Of a stretch of 57,761 nt of DNA, positions 1 through 8,921 are shown piece after piece. Below the pieces are notes generated by a model that was not told where the DNA came from, made no database searches, and worked only from the letters and a program-made list of their open reading frames with translations. The translations under genes were made by a program, and so were the position numbers. The stretch is from contig NZ_JAAVJB010000008.1 in assembly GCF_012034385.1 (NCBI RefSeq), positions 1-57,761 of the forward strand, read 5' to 3'. Source of the DNA: Streptomyces spiramenti (lineage in GTDB: Bacteria; Actinomycetota; Actinomycetes; Streptomycetales; Streptomycetaceae). Position 1 is the first letter of the stretch. The number at the start of each line of letters is the position of its first letter.

Positions 1-18
1 GTCGCCCCCCGGTCGCGG

Positions 19-3000
19 TCACGCCAGGCGCTGGCTGATGACCTTGGACACCCCGTCGCCCTGCATGGACACGCCGTACAGGGCGTCGGCCACCTCCATG
101 GTGCGCTTCTGGTGCGTGATGACGATCAACTGGGAGCTCTCGCGGAGCTCCGCCATGATGCGGATGAGCCGCTGGAGATTGGTGTCGTCGAGCGCCGCCT
201 CGACCTCGTCCATCACGTAGAAGGGGCTGGGCCGTGCCTTGAAGATGGAGACGAGAAGCGCCACGGCGGTCAGGGAACGCTCCCCACCGGAGAGGAGCGA
301 CAGTCGCTTCACTCGCTTCCCGGGCGGCCGCGCCTCGACGTCGACGCCGGTGGTGAGCATGTTCTCGGGGTCGGTGAGCACCAACCGCCCCTCGCCGCCG
401 GGAAAGAGCCGAGCGAACACGCCTTCGAACTCGCGCGCGGTGTCGTGGTAGGCCGCGGTGAACACCTGCTCCACTCTCTCGTCCACCTCCTTGACGACCT
501 GCAGGAGGTCGGCCCGCGTCTTCCTGAGATCCTCCAGCTGCTCGCCGAGGAACTGGTGGCGTTCCTCCAGCGCGGCGAACTCCTCCAGCGCCAGGGGGTT
601 GACCTTGCCCAACTGCTTGTACGCGCGTTCTGCCGCACGGAGGCGGCTCTCCTGCGCTGCACGGTCGAAGGGAACAGGGGCACGGCCGCCTGCCGGCTCC
701 CGCGACCCTTCCGGCAGCGGCGACGGCGGCACCGGCTGCTCGGGCCCGTACTCGGCGACCAGCACGTCCGGCTCGACTCCGAGTTCGTCCAGCGCCCGAC
801 CCTCCAACTGCTCGATCCGCAGTCGCTTCTCGGCACCGAGGATCTCGCCGCGGTGGACCGAGTCAGTGAGCCGGTCCAACTCGTCCTTCAACTCGCGGGC
901 CGTCCGGCGTTCGCTCTCCAGAGCGTTCTCCCGCTCCGTGCGCGCCTTCTCCGCGGCGTCGCGTTCCGAGGCCGCGCGTTCCAGCGACGCCTCGACGAAG
1001 GCAAGGAGCCGGCGGGCACCGGCTGCCACAGCCGCGCCGACGGCAGCCTCGTGGCGCAGTCGCGCACGGCGCTGCTCGGCACGCGCCCGTGCGTCGCGCT
1101 CGGTGGCGGCGGCGCGCATCAGGCCGTCGGCCCGCCCCGTGAGACCCCGGACCCGCTCCTCGTGGGTACGGACCTGAAGTCGCGCTTCCATCTCGGCCTG
1201 GCGGGAGGAGGCGCCCTCTTCGACGAGACGGTCCCGCGCGACGCGATCGGGCTCCTCGTCGGTGCCGGCCTCCTCGGCCGCGGCGAGTTGCTCGGTCAGC
1301 TCCACTGCTTCCTCCGAGGCCGACCGGGCTGCGTCACGCGCCCGCCCCACGGCACGTTCCGCTCGCTCCGTCTCCTCCGCCAGCGCTCGCGACTCCCCCG
1401 CGAGTCGGGCGAGCTCCTGCACGAGGGACGAGCGCTGCCGGTCCGCCGCATGTCGATGGACGCCGAGCTCCTCGACACGTTCGACGGCGTCCACCCGGCT
1501 CGCTTCAGCAGCCGCCAGGGCTGCCCGCGCCGTCTCGGCCTCGGCATCGCGCCGGGTGAGTTCCTCGGTCGCCTCGTCCACGGAGGCCTGGAGTTCGATG
1601 CGGCTCGGAGCCCCCGCGGAGCCGCCCCGCGCCAGGTGGCGGGAGACCACGTCGCCCTCCGCGGTGACCGCGGTGACCTCTGGCGCCACCTGGAGCAGGC
1701 GGTGCGCGTCCTCCAGGCCCGCTACCACCACCACGTCCCGCAGCAGATGGCGCACGGCGGGCATCAGCCCCGGCGGGCCGCTGACGAGGTCCCCCGCCCG
1801 GACAGCTCCGTCCGGAATCCCACCGTGCGCACGGGGCGGGGACGCTCCCTGTTCGGCGCCGGGCACGGTGCGCGCCCCGTCCGGCGACCGGCCGCTCCTG
1901 CCGCGGGTTTCCCCGTGACGGCCGTCCTCCTCCGGGCTGAACACATCCGGGATGTCCCCGTCGCCGGCCAGGAGCAGCGCGACACGGCCCGCGTCGTTCT
2001 TGCGGAGCAGACGCAACGCATCCACCGCCACGGCGGGGCCGGCCACCGCCACCGCGTCCGCCGCGGCCCCCAGCGCAGCGGCGACGGCGACCTCGTGCCC
2101 GGGCGCCACGGTCAGGAGGGCGGCGGTCGGCCCCAGCACACCCGAGGACAGCTCGGCCGCATCCAGAACCGCGGCGCTCCCGTCCCTGCGACGCAGTCCC
2201 AGCGCGAGGGCGTCCCGCCGGGCGGCGAGCGCGGCGCGCCGGCTGTCGATCCCCGCGCGGGTCTCACGGGCGTTCGAAAGCACCTCCTCGGCGGCGACGA
2301 GCTCAGCTCCGGCCGTCTCGTGCCGGGCGATCGACTCCGCGGCGTCGGCTTCCCGCCCTGCCGACTCGGTGCGGAGCGCGGCATACCTGACCTCGGCCGC
2401 CGCCGCGCGTGCCGCGGCGTCGTCCCGCTCGTGCTCCAGCCGCTCGATCTCAGTGCGCGCGGTGTCGGCCCGTGTCCCCGCGGCATTGGCGCGAGCCTGC
2501 AGGCGGGCGAGGTTCTCCCGCCGGTCCGAGCGGGTGCGTTCCGCGTCCCTGAGCCGACGCTCCTCGACCGTCAGCTGTGCCTCCAGTGCGGCGCGGGCCT
2601 CCCCCGCCGACTCCAGCGCCGATGCGGCCGCCTCCAGCGCCGCCCGTAGCTCGGCCTCCTGCTCGCGGAGGCGCGCCGCTTCACGGTCGAGTTCGTCGGG
2701 GTCCCGGCCGGTGCGCTCCTCCGGTGGGTGCGACCGCGCGCTGGAGACCCTGGCGTCCGCCAGGGAGATCGTGCCGCGGACACGCTCCGCCAGCTGGGAG
2801 AGTTCCTGCCAGGCCGCCTGCCCGCGTCGCAGCCGCGGGGAGAGTGTGCGCACCTGCTGTTCCAGGGAGGCCTCGCGGTGTGCGGCCACGCGCAGTCGTT
2901 CCTCGGCCTCGTGCTTCCGCGCGCGCAGACCCGCCTCGTCGGCGCTGTCGTCCGCCAGACCGCGGCGCTGCGCCACGAGGTCGTCGGCAAGGAGGCGGAG

Positions 3001-3678
3001 CCTGGCGTCCCGAAGGTCGGCCTGGACGACGGCCGCGCGACGGGCGGCGGCGGCCTGGCGGCCCAGCGGCTTGAGTTGCCGCCGGAGTTCGTCGGTGAGG
3101 TCCTGTACCCGGGCGAGGTTCGCCTGCATCGCGTCGAGTTTCCGCAGCGCCTTCTCCTTGCGCTTGCGGTGCTTGAGGACACCGGCGGCCTCCTCGATGA
3201 AGGCGCGTCGCCCCATGGGGTCGGCGTGCAGCACGGAGTCGAGCTGGCCCTGGCCGACGATGACGTGCATCTCCCGCCCGATTCCGGAGTCGGAGAGCAG
3301 TTCCTGGATGTCCAGGAGCCGGCAGGTGCTGCCGTTGATCCGGTACTCGCTGCCACCGTTGCGGAACATGGTCCGTGTGAGGGTGACTTCGGCGTAGTCG
3401 ATGGGGAGGGCACCGTCGGAGTTGTCGATGGTGAGGGAGACCTCGGCGCGGCCGAGCGGTGGTCTGCCGGTGGTCCCGGCGAAGATCACGTCTTCCATCT
3501 TCCCGCCACGCAGGGATTTGGCCCCTTGTTCGCCCATCACCCAGGAGAGGGCGTCCACGACGTTCGACTTCCCGGACCCGTTGGGCCCGACGACGCAGGT
3601 GATGCCGGGTTCGAATCTCAGCGTGGTGGCCGAGGCGAAGGACTTGAATCCCCTCAGCGTCAGACTCTTGAGGTGCAC
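19..3678 (-). CDS. smc: Chromosome segregation protein SMC
   Basis: This is the structural maintenance of chromosomes ATPase, which forms the condensin core with ScpA/ScpB and compacts and segregates the chromosome. The 1219-aa protein has the Walker A loop GPNGSGKS at residues 31-38, long coiled coils, a central hinge at about 520-700, and a C-terminal head with signature LSGGE near 1129 and Walker B YVMDEVEAALDD near 1154. The length is normal for the family. The hinge holds a low-complexity Gly/Arg/Pro/Asp stretch (about 575-640) that I take as a species-variable loop. The start is an ATG with the conserved family opening MHLKSLTLRGFKSF. It lies downstream of a small coiled-coil gene and acylphosphatase on the same strand; the gaps of 237 and 346 bp suggest separate promoters are possible. 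Confidence 0.98.
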   Translation of the reverse strand: MHLKSLTLRGFKSFASATTLRFEPGITCVVGPNGSGKSNVVDALSWVMGEQGAKSLRGGKMEDVIFAGTTGRPPLGRAEVSLTIDNSDGALPIDYAEVTLTRTMFRNGGSEYRINGSTCRLLDIQELLSDSGIGREMHVIVGQGQLDSVLHADPMGRRAFIEEAAGVLKHRKRKEKALRKLDAMQANLARVQDLTDELRRQLKPLGRQAAAARRAAVVQADLRDARLRLLADDLVAQRRGLADDSADEAGLRARKHEAEERLRVAAHREASLEQQVRTLSPRLRRGQAAWQELSQLAERVRGTISLADARVSSARSHPPEERTGRDPDELDREAARLREQEAELRAALEAAASALESAGEARAALEAQLTVEERRLRDAERTRSDRRENLARLQARANAAGTRADTARTEIERLEHERDDAAARAAAAEVRYAALRTESAGREADAAESIARHETAGAELVAAEEVLSNARETRAGIDSRRAALAARRDALALGLRRRDGSAAVLDAAELSSGVLGPTAALLTVAPGHEVAVAAALGAAADAVAVAGPAVAVDALRLLRKNDAGRVALLLAGDGDIPDVFSPEEDGRHGETRGRSGRSPDGARTVPGAEQGASPPRAHGGIPDGAVRAGDLVSGPPGLMPAVRHLLRDVVVVAGLEDAHRLLQVAPEVTAVTAEGDVVSRHLARGGSAGAPSRIELQASVDEATEELTRRDAEAETARAALAAAEASRVDAVERVEELGVHRHAADRQRSSLVQELARLAGESRALAEETERAERAVGRARDAARSASEEAVELTEQLAAAEEAGTDEEPDRVARDRLVEEGASSRQAEMEARLQVRTHEERVRGLTGRADGLMRAAATERDARARAEQRRARLRHEAAVGAAVAAGARRLLAFVEASLERAASERDAAEKARTERENALESERRTARELKDELDRLTDSVHRGEILGAEKRLRIEQLEGRALDELGVEPDVLVAEYGPEQPVPPSPLPEGSREPAGGRAPVPFDRAAQESRLRAAERAYKQLGKVNPLALEEFAALEERHQFLGEQLEDLRKTRADLLQVVKEVDERVEQVFTAAYHDTAREFEGVFARLFPGGEGRLVLTDPENMLTTGVDVEARPPGKRVKRLSLLSGGERSLTAVALLVSIFKARPSPFYVMDEVEAALDDTNLQRLIRIMAELRESSQLIVITHQKRTMEVADALYGVSMQGDGVSKVISQRLA

Positions 3679-3915
3679 GTGGTCGGACTTTACCGGGCGC
3701 GGTCACGGGAATATCCGTTTCGACTCTCCGCGCGCGGGGCACACCCCTCAGTGAGCCCGGCAACCAGTCGGCGCCGAACACCCGTTCCAGGTATTTCGCG
3801 AACTAATTCGGGCGCGGGTGCGGCCGTCGGAAGAAGGGCAGAAAAGAAGGGACGCCGAAGCGTCCCTTGCACATCCGCAGGGAGCGAATCGATCCGCTCA
3901 CCGGCCCACTGCGGA

Positions 3916-4125
3916 TCAGGTCAGCGCGGGTTCCGCGCTGTGGACGTCGATGGAATCGAGCACCGCGTCCGAGTGCCGAGTGACAGCAGCCGCCAACGCG
4001 TCGTTCTCCGCCTGGACCCGGATGAGCTGGGTCTCGAGGTCCTGAACGCGCTGCTGGAGCCGCCGCATTTCGGCGAGTACTCGGGGGTCGGGTCCGCCGA
4101 CGTAACCGAGAAGCGCCTTTGCCAT
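3916..4125 (-). CDS. Small coiled-coil protein (69 aa), unknown function
   Basis: A 69-residue acidic protein that I do not recognise as a named family. Residues 13-50 form a heptad-like pattern (VLAEMRRLQQRVQDLETQL) that predicts one amphipathic coiled coil. There is no signal peptide or membrane segment. The ATG at 4125 follows GGAGG about ten bases upstream. It sits directly upstream of smc and downstream of acylphosphatase, all leftward. From memory a similar small protein is common at this place in Streptomyces, but I could not check. The coiled coil and position make a link with SMC tempting, yet nothing in the sequence proves it. Confidence 0.75.
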   Translation of the reverse strand: MAKALLGYVGGPDPRVLAEMRRLQQRVQDLETQLIRVQAENDALAAAVTRHSDAVLDSIDVHSAEPALT

Positions 4126-4471
4126 GATGGATGGTCCTCCACAATGAGTGACCGACCAGAGGTCGTCGTGGGTCGGAAAGATCGCACCACGCGCTGCTGC
4201 CTTTGAGCTTCGGCGGGCTACACAGCCAAGGGTGCGCAGGAGTTTTCAGAGTCTCACCAAAAGGCATGCCGGTCAACACGATCACGCCTGGCGACCCGTC
4301 GTGATCAGCACGAAGAGGGGGCACCGGCGGTCTGTCGTGGCAGCGGGTCCGTCGTCCGGCCCGCGCGGTCCATGCAATGAGTGGATCTTTCGTTGGGCGG
4401 AAGCTTCGCACGTCGGAGCAGCTGCGGCAACCCCGCCTCCTGCGGCCGGCCACGAGAGTTCCCACGTGCCG
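4126..4471. other. Intergenic stretch without a recognised gene
   Basis: These 346 bp separate the acylphosphatase stop from the small coiled-coil gene. The only ORFs are in frames with no family resemblance. I see no strong hairpin or repeat. A promoter for the 69-aa gene and smc may lie here, but I cannot point to convincing -10 and -35 boxes. Confidence 0.5.
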
Positions 4472-4825
4472 TCAGCGGATTTCGAACTCCGCGTAACCAC
4501 CCCTGGGTGTGTCCCATATCTCGGTGCCTCCGGTGACCTCTCCGGGTGTGTCGCCGGAGCGCAGCCACTCCAGCAGATCTTCGCAGTCCCGACGCGTCCC
4601 CTCGGCCACCACTTGGACGCGTCCGTCGTCGAGATTGAGCGCGAACCCCCGTAGCCCGCCCACGGCCAGGGCACGGGCGCGGGTGAACCAGCGGAAACCG
4701 ACACCCTGCACCGTCCCACGCACCCAGACCGTCATCCGTGTCGGCGACCGGGGCGGTGCCGCCGGCGGTGCGACACCGCTGAGCAGCGGAACGCGGTCAC
4801 GGAACACGCCGCCGTGAACCACCAT
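4472..4825 (-). CDS. acyP: Acylphosphatase
   Basis: Acylphosphatase hydrolyses carboxyl-phosphate bonds of small acyl phosphates in the cytoplasm. The core [19 protein letters not shown] carries the VQGVGFR phosphate loop with its catalytic Arg, and [11 protein letters not shown] carries the catalytic Asn; the C-terminus is the typical GGYAEFEIR. The domain needs residues before WVRG for its first strand, and the internal ATG at 4735 has no ribosome site. I therefore prefer the ATG at 4825 (117 aa), preceded by AAGGGGAG; an ATG two codons earlier at 4831 is also possible. The chosen start adds about 30 Pro/Ala-rich residues that the enzyme does not need. Genomes of this group keep this gene next to smc. 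Confidence 0.93.
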   Translation of the reverse strand: MVVHGGVFRDRVPLLSGVAPPAAPPRSPTRMTVWVRGTVQGVGFRWFTRARALAVGGLRGFALNLDDGRVQVVAEGTRRDCEDLLEWLRSGDTPGEVTGGTEIWDTPRGGYAEFEIR

Positions 4826-4855
4826 CGACATCTCTCCCCTTCTTCCCGTCCGCAG

Positions 4856-4895
4856 GCGTCTCCGTGACCGCCGCGCGCTGCGGTCACGGAGACGC
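4856..4895. promoter_or_regulatory. Perfect 16-bp inverted repeat between divergent genes
   Basis: Arms GCGTCTCCGTGACCGC (4856-4871) and GCGGTCACGGAGACGC (4880-4895) are perfectly complementary around an 8-bp loop. The repeat sits between the acylphosphatase gene (leftward) and the CAP-domain gene (rightward), so it lies upstream of both. No T tract follows on either side. It could be a regulator binding site or a transcript hairpin that insulates the two promoters. Confidence 0.55.
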
Positions 4896-5079
4896 GGCTC
4901 AGGAACGGTCACACCTCTGCTGTCCCGTGTGACGCACGCTATCCCCGGGTTTCGGCCGGACCGCATCGTGGCGGCTGCAGCATGCCGTACAGTCCCACAC
5001 CATGCATCACCCTTTCGAGTGAGTCGCATCGTGAGTCAGTGGTGAACGAGTTGTCGAGTGACGAAGGACGGTACGTCTG

Positions 5080-5973
5080 ATGGGACGCCACGGCCGTTCC
5101 ACGCCGGTACGGCGCGCGGTACACCGCAAGCAGGGCCCGGCGCGGGCCGGTCTGCTCAGCGCCTCGGCAGCACTGACCATCGGTGCGATGGCGATCGGCA
5201 CCGGGGTCCTCCCGTCCCCCGGCGACACGGACGACCAGCGGGACGTCGCCGCGCACGAGGGCGACCGGAGCCTCGACGCAGCGTCCGCCGCCCCTGACCG
5301 TGAGCGGGACGACGCGACCAGCCGTGCGGCCGAGCGCGAGAAGGAACCGGAGGCGTCCGAGTCCCCGTCGGAGGAGCCGGAAGCCGACGAGGAGGACGAG
5401 GACACCGAGGTCGAGGACCCCACCGAGTCCGCCGAGCCCGACCCGGACCCCGAGCCCGCGGAGCCTGCGCCGGAGACCGTCGTCGAGTCCGAGCCGAGTT
5501 CCGCAGCCCCCTCCCCCGACAGGCCGTCCTCGCCCTCGTCCCCGCCCAGCAGCAACCCCAGCACTCCGTCCACGCCCCCGCAGAGCGACGACCCCGCCCA
5601 ACAGGCTGCCGCCCGCGTGCTGAGTATCGTCAACGAGGAGCGGGCCCGAGCGGGTTGCCGTCCGGTGACGAACGACGGCAACCTCGCCGTGCTGGCACAG
5701 GACTTCAGCCGCGACATGGCCGAGCGTGACTTCTTCGACCACACCGACCCCGACGGTCGCAGCCCCTGGGACCGCGCCGACCGCGCCGGGATATCGAACC
5801 TGGGCGGGGAGAACATAGCCAGGGGCCAGCAGAGCGCGGAGGCGGTGATGGACTCCTGGATGAACAGCGAGGGCCACCGCGCCAACATACTGAACTGCGA
5901 CTTCAAGACGCTCGGCGTGGGCGTCCACCTCGGTCCGGGAGGGCCGTGGTGGACACAGAACTTCGGCTACTGA
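5080..5973 (+). CDS. Secreted or membrane-anchored CAP-domain (SCP/PR1) protein
   Basis: A 297-aa exported protein of the CAP superfamily. Residues 1-20 are basic, residues about 22-45 (ARAGLLSASAALTIGAMAIG) form a signal peptide or anchor, and residues 48-165 are a disordered acidic and then Ser/Pro-rich spacer. The CAP domain follows, with AAARVLSIVNEERARAGC, FFDHTDPDG, GENIARG, WMNSEGHRANIL and the final WWTQNFGY. These hold the His, Glu, Glu and His residues that line the CAP cleft. The biochemical role of bacterial CAP proteins is mostly unknown. The ATG at 5080 has AAGGA about 12 bases upstream. The gene stands alone and points into mutM. Confidence 0.9.
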   Translation: MGRHGRSTPVRRAVHRKQGPARAGLLSASAALTIGAMAIGTGVLPSPGDTDDQRDVAAHEGDRSLDAASAAPDRERDDATSRAAEREKEPEASESPSEEPEADEEDEDTEVEDPTESAEPDPDPEPAEPAPETVVESEPSSAAPSPDRPSSPSSPPSSNPSTPSTPPQSDDPAQQAAARVLSIVNEERARAGCRPVTNDGNLAVLAQDFSRDMAERDFFDHTDPDGRSPWDRADRAGISNLGGENIARGQQSAEAVMDSWMNSEGHRANILNCDFKTLGVGVHLGPGGPWWTQNFGY

Positions 5974-6124
5974 GGCGCTCCCCCGGGCGGACCGCGCCGC
6001 CCGGGCTCCACCGACTCGCACGCACGACGGTCGCCCGGGCGATGGTTCCACGTGCGGCGGGTCGGTCCCACCGCTGTCGGGCGCCCAGGGGTACCGCGCC
6101 CCGGAGGACGCCTCACCCGGACAG

Positions 6125-7048
6125 TCACGGCTCCGGCTGGCACACGGGGCAGAAATAGCTCGACCGGTTGGTCCAGGAGCGCCGTCTGATCAGTGCACCG
6201 CAACGGCGGCACGGCTCGTCCTCTCGCCCGTAGGCGTCCAGCGACCGGGAGAAGTAGCCGGACTGGCCGTTGACGTTGACGTAGAGGCTGTCGAAGCTGG
6301 TACCGCCGGCGTCGAGCGCCGCGGTCATGACGTCGCGGGTTGCCCCGAGCAACGCCAGGGCCTCGCCGCGAGCGAGTCCGGCGGTGGGTCGTTCGAAGTG
6401 GATACGCGCCCGCCAGAGGGCTTCGTCCGCGTAGATGTTGCCGACGCCGCTGACGAGGCCCTGGTCGAGCAATGCCCGCTTCACCGTCGTCCCGCGCCTG
6501 CCCATCGCCGCCAGCCACTGCTCCTCGTCGAACCGGGGGTCGAGGGGGTCCCGGGCGATGTGAGCGACCGGCACGGGGAGCGACTCCGGGTCCCCCGGGA
6601 CGGTCGGGTGCAGCGAGAGACCACCGAAGGTCCGCTGGTCCACAAACCTGAGCTCCCCCGCGTCGGCGTCGTCGAAGACGACACGGACGCGGAGGTGCTT
6701 CTCGTCGGGCGTGGCCGACGGCTGGACGAGGAGCTGACCGCTCATGCCCAGATGCGCCAGCAGCGCGACCGTGGGCGCCTGCTCGTCCCGGCGGTCGCCG
6801 TCGTCGGGACCGGCTTCATCTCGCTCCCCGGGGCCACCGCCGGAGGCAAGAGGCACCCAGAGGTACTTCCCGCGGCGTCGCGGTGGGAGGGTCCGGCAGC
6901 CGCGCAGCCGGGCGGTGAAATCCTCCGCTCCGGCTTCGTGCCTCCGCACGGCACGGGGGTGGTACACCTCCGCGCGGGCGATGGTCCTGCCGGTGGTCCA
7001 CCGTTCCAGTCCCCGACGGACGACCTCGACCTCGGGAAGCTCAGGCAC
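6125..7048 (-). CDS. mutM: Formamidopyrimidine-DNA glycosylase (Fpg)
   Basis: This bifunctional glycosylase/AP lyase removes 8-oxoguanine and formamidopyrimidines. The GTG at 7048 gives the invariant start PELPEVE, whose Pro2 is the catalytic nucleophile and Glu3 the acid; the longer ORF would bury these residues, so it is rejected. The helix-two-turn-helix region reads [16 protein letters not shown], and the C-terminus is a zinc finger with CRRC and CPVC. The 307-aa length exceeds the usual 270-290 because of a roughly 20-residue Gly/Asp insertion after KYLWVPL. The start overlaps the rnc stop by 8 nt, so both are translated from one message. Confidence 0.97.
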   Translation of the reverse strand: MPELPEVEVVRRGLERWTTGRTIARAEVYHPRAVRRHEAGAEDFTARLRGCRTLPPRRRGKYLWVPLASGGGPGERDEAGPDDGDRRDEQAPTVALLAHLGMSGQLLVQPSATPDEKHLRVRVVFDDADAGELRFVDQRTFGGLSLHPTVPGDPESLPVPVAHIARDPLDPRFDEEQWLAAMGRRGTTVKRALLDQGLVSGVGNIYADEALWRARIHFERPTAGLARGEALALLGATRDVMTAALDAGGTSFDSLYVNVNGQSGYFSRSLDAYGREDEPCRRCGALIRRRSWTNRSSYFCPVCQPEP

Positions 7049-7820
7049 TCGCGGTGCCGCCCGGCACGGGCTCCGATCCGGCCACCCTGGCGTCGGCCGA
7101 CTCGCGGATGGCGCGCCACGCGGTCTCGGCCGCCTGCTGTTCGGCTTCCTTCTTGCTGCGGCCGGTGCCGGTGCCGTGCGTGACACCACCGACGCGAGCA
7201 GCAGCCGTGAAGGTCTTCTCGTGGTCCGGTCCGGCCTCCGCGATCACGTACTCCGGCACTCCGAGCCCTTCAGCGGCGCTCAGTTCCTGAAGGCTGGTCT
7301 TCCAGTCCAACCCGGCACCGAGCCCGGCGGACCGCTCGATCAGCGGGTCGAAGAGCCGGTGGACAAGAGCGTCCGCGGCTTCCAGCCCCTTGTCGAGGTA
7401 GACCGCGCCGATCACCGCCTCCAGCGTGTCGGCGAGGATCGAGGCCTTGTTCCGGCCCCCGGTACCCTCCTCGCCCCTCCCCAACCGGACGAAAGCCCCC
7501 AGATCGAGGCCACGTGCGACCTCGGCGAGAGCTCGGGAGTTGACGACCGCGGCGCGCAGCTTGGCAAGCTGCCCCTCCGGCAGGTCGGGATGGGTGCGGT
7601 ACAGCGTGTCCGTGACCACCAGGCCGAGGACCGAGTCACCGAGGAACTCGAGCCGCTCGTTGGTCGGTAGACCGCCGTTCTCGTACGCGTAGCTCCGATG
7701 CGTCAACGCGCGCGCCAGAAGGGCGGTCTCAAGCCGGTGGCCGAGCCGCCCTTCCAGAATGGCGTGGGACGAGGAACTGTCCGCCGACGTCTCGTTCAGC
7801 GACGTACTGGCGTCAGACAT
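7041..7820 (-). CDS. rnc: Ribonuclease III
   Basis: RNase III cuts double-stranded RNA in rRNA processing and regulation; in Streptomyces its homologue (AbsB) also controls antibiotic production. The catalytic domain has the signature [15 protein letters not shown] and a second acidic site in [16 protein letters not shown] double-stranded RNA-binding domain follows ([14 protein letters not shown] to [14 protein letters not shown]). The ATG at 7820 gives 259 aa and is preceded by AGGGG. It lies 20 bp after rpmF and overlaps mutM, within the leftward yceD-rpmF-rnc-mutM operon. Confidence 0.97.
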   Translation of the reverse strand: MSDASTSLNETSADSSSSHAILEGRLGHRLETALLARALTHRSYAYENGGLPTNERLEFLGDSVLGLVVTDTLYRTHPDLPEGQLAKLRAAVVNSRALAEVARGLDLGAFVRLGRGEEGTGGRNKASILADTLEAVIGAVYLDKGLEAADALVHRLFDPLIERSAGLGAGLDWKTSLQELSAAEGLGVPEYVIAEAGPDHEKTFTAAARVGGVTHGTGTGRSKKEAEQQAAETAWRAIRESADARVAGSEPVPGGTASA

Positions 7821-7839
7821 GACCCCTGTCACCCGCCGA

Positions 7840-8013
7840 TCAGACCTCGAGAACCTGACGGCGGTTGTAAGTGCCGCAGTTGCCGCACGCGGTGTGCTGC
7901 AGCTTCGGCTCCTGGCAGCGGTCACACGTCGCCAGGTTCGGAGCCACAGCCTTCCACTGGGACCGACGGTGACGCGTGTTGCTGCGCGACATCTTCCGCT
8001 TCGGAACAGCCAC
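7840..8013 (-). CDS. rpmF: 50S ribosomal protein L32
   Basis: A 57-aa basic protein of the large ribosomal subunit. The opening [18 protein letters not shown] is typical of L32, and the C-terminal half has a zinc ribbon of two CxxC pairs (CDRC and CGNC). The GTG at 8013 has AGGAGAAG five bases upstream. All four zinc ligands are present, so this is the zinc-binding form; actinomycetes often keep zinc-free paralogues elsewhere. It lies between yceD and rnc with almost no spacing. Confidence 0.97.
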   Translation of the reverse strand: MAVPKRKMSRSNTRHRRSQWKAVAPNLATCDRCQEPKLQHTACGNCGTYNRRQVLEV

Positions 8014-8015
8014 GG

Positions 8016-8651
8016 CTACTTCTCCTGTGGTTCGTCCCCGCCGGAGCGAGGAGACTTCGCTTGCTCTGCGGCCGGCTCGTCGGTGCCCTCGGCACCGGCG
8101 AACTCCTGCAGCGCCGCCCAACGGATGTCGACGGCTTCGTCGTGCTGATGGTCGGGGTCGTCCGCGAGCCGTGCACCGCACTCGGTGCACAACCCCGGGC
8201 AGTCCTCCCGACACACCGGCTGCAGCGGCAGTGAGAGCACCACCGCGTCACGCAGTACCGGTTCGAGGTCGAACAGGTCGCCCTCGAGACGGAACCCCTC
8301 CTCCTCGGCGTCGTCGCCGGCTTCCGCGGGGCGGATCCGGTCGTCGGCGTCGGGGTAGGAATACAGCTCCTGGAACTCCGCTTCGCACTGCTGGCTCAGC
8401 GGCTCCAGACACCTTACGCACTCGCCCGTCAGTGGCGCACGCGCGGTACCCGTGACGAGCACGCCGTCCATCACCGACTCGAGGCGCAGGTCGACCTCGA
8501 TCCGGCCGTCCCGGGGGACGCCGATGACCTCGGTCTCGAGATCGCCGGGCGAGTCCACCGTGCGGGACAGCCGCTTCAGCGCGCCCGGCCTCCGCCCCAG
8601 CTCCCGCGTGTCGAACACGAGGGGGGCACGGTGGTCGAGGGGGGCTTTCAG
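8016..8651 (-). CDS. yceD: YceD/DUF177 family protein
   Basis: DUF177 proteins are almost always encoded next to rpmF and are tied to 23S rRNA or ribosome maturation; the exact activity is not settled. The protein has the family opening [22 protein letters not shown], a CVRCLEPL motif in the middle and a C-terminal Cys cluster ([12 protein letters not shown]). Homologues I remember begin two residues before the Leu at 8651, but no ATG or GTG exists there. The CTG at 8651 has AGGA upstream and is my choice. The next in-frame starts are GTG codons at 8765 and 8768, which would add a non-family N-terminus. The identity is firm and the start is not. Confidence 0.88.
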   Translation of the reverse strand: MKAPLDHRAPLVFDTRELGRRPGALKRLSRTVDSPGDLETEVIGVPRDGRIEVDLRLESVMDGVLVTGTARAPLTGECVRCLEPLSQQCEAEFQELYSYPDADDRIRPAEAGDDAEEEGFRLEGDLFDLEPVLRDAVVLSLPLQPVCREDCPGLCTECGARLADDPDHQHDEAVDIRWAALQEFAGAEGTDEPAAEQAKSPRSGGDEPQEK

Positions 8652-8921
8652 GACGTCCTGCTTTCTACGCGGGCGGTGTGGGCCACACTGCGGGACGATC
8701 CGAGAGGTTCGTCCGGGCAGCCCGGACCGTGAGATGTCCACGGCCGAAGAGCAAGGGTACTTCACCACGCGCTCACCGCCCAATCGGCCTGTCGGCGGCC
8801 CTCGGAGCGGGTCGGGGAGAGCGAGCCCGGTCGGCGTGCGGCCTTGCCGTGCGGGCGGGCGCGCACCGCGGGCGCGCCCGCCACGGTGGTGCGGCGGGCC
8901 GAAACCAGTTCGGGGGGGGAC

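Noticed and set aside
112-2649. 845-aa plus-strand ORF across smc
   Set aside because: It is the complement of the smc coding strand; Arg/Gly/Leu-rich with no motif. Same for the 481-aa ORF at 1952-3397.
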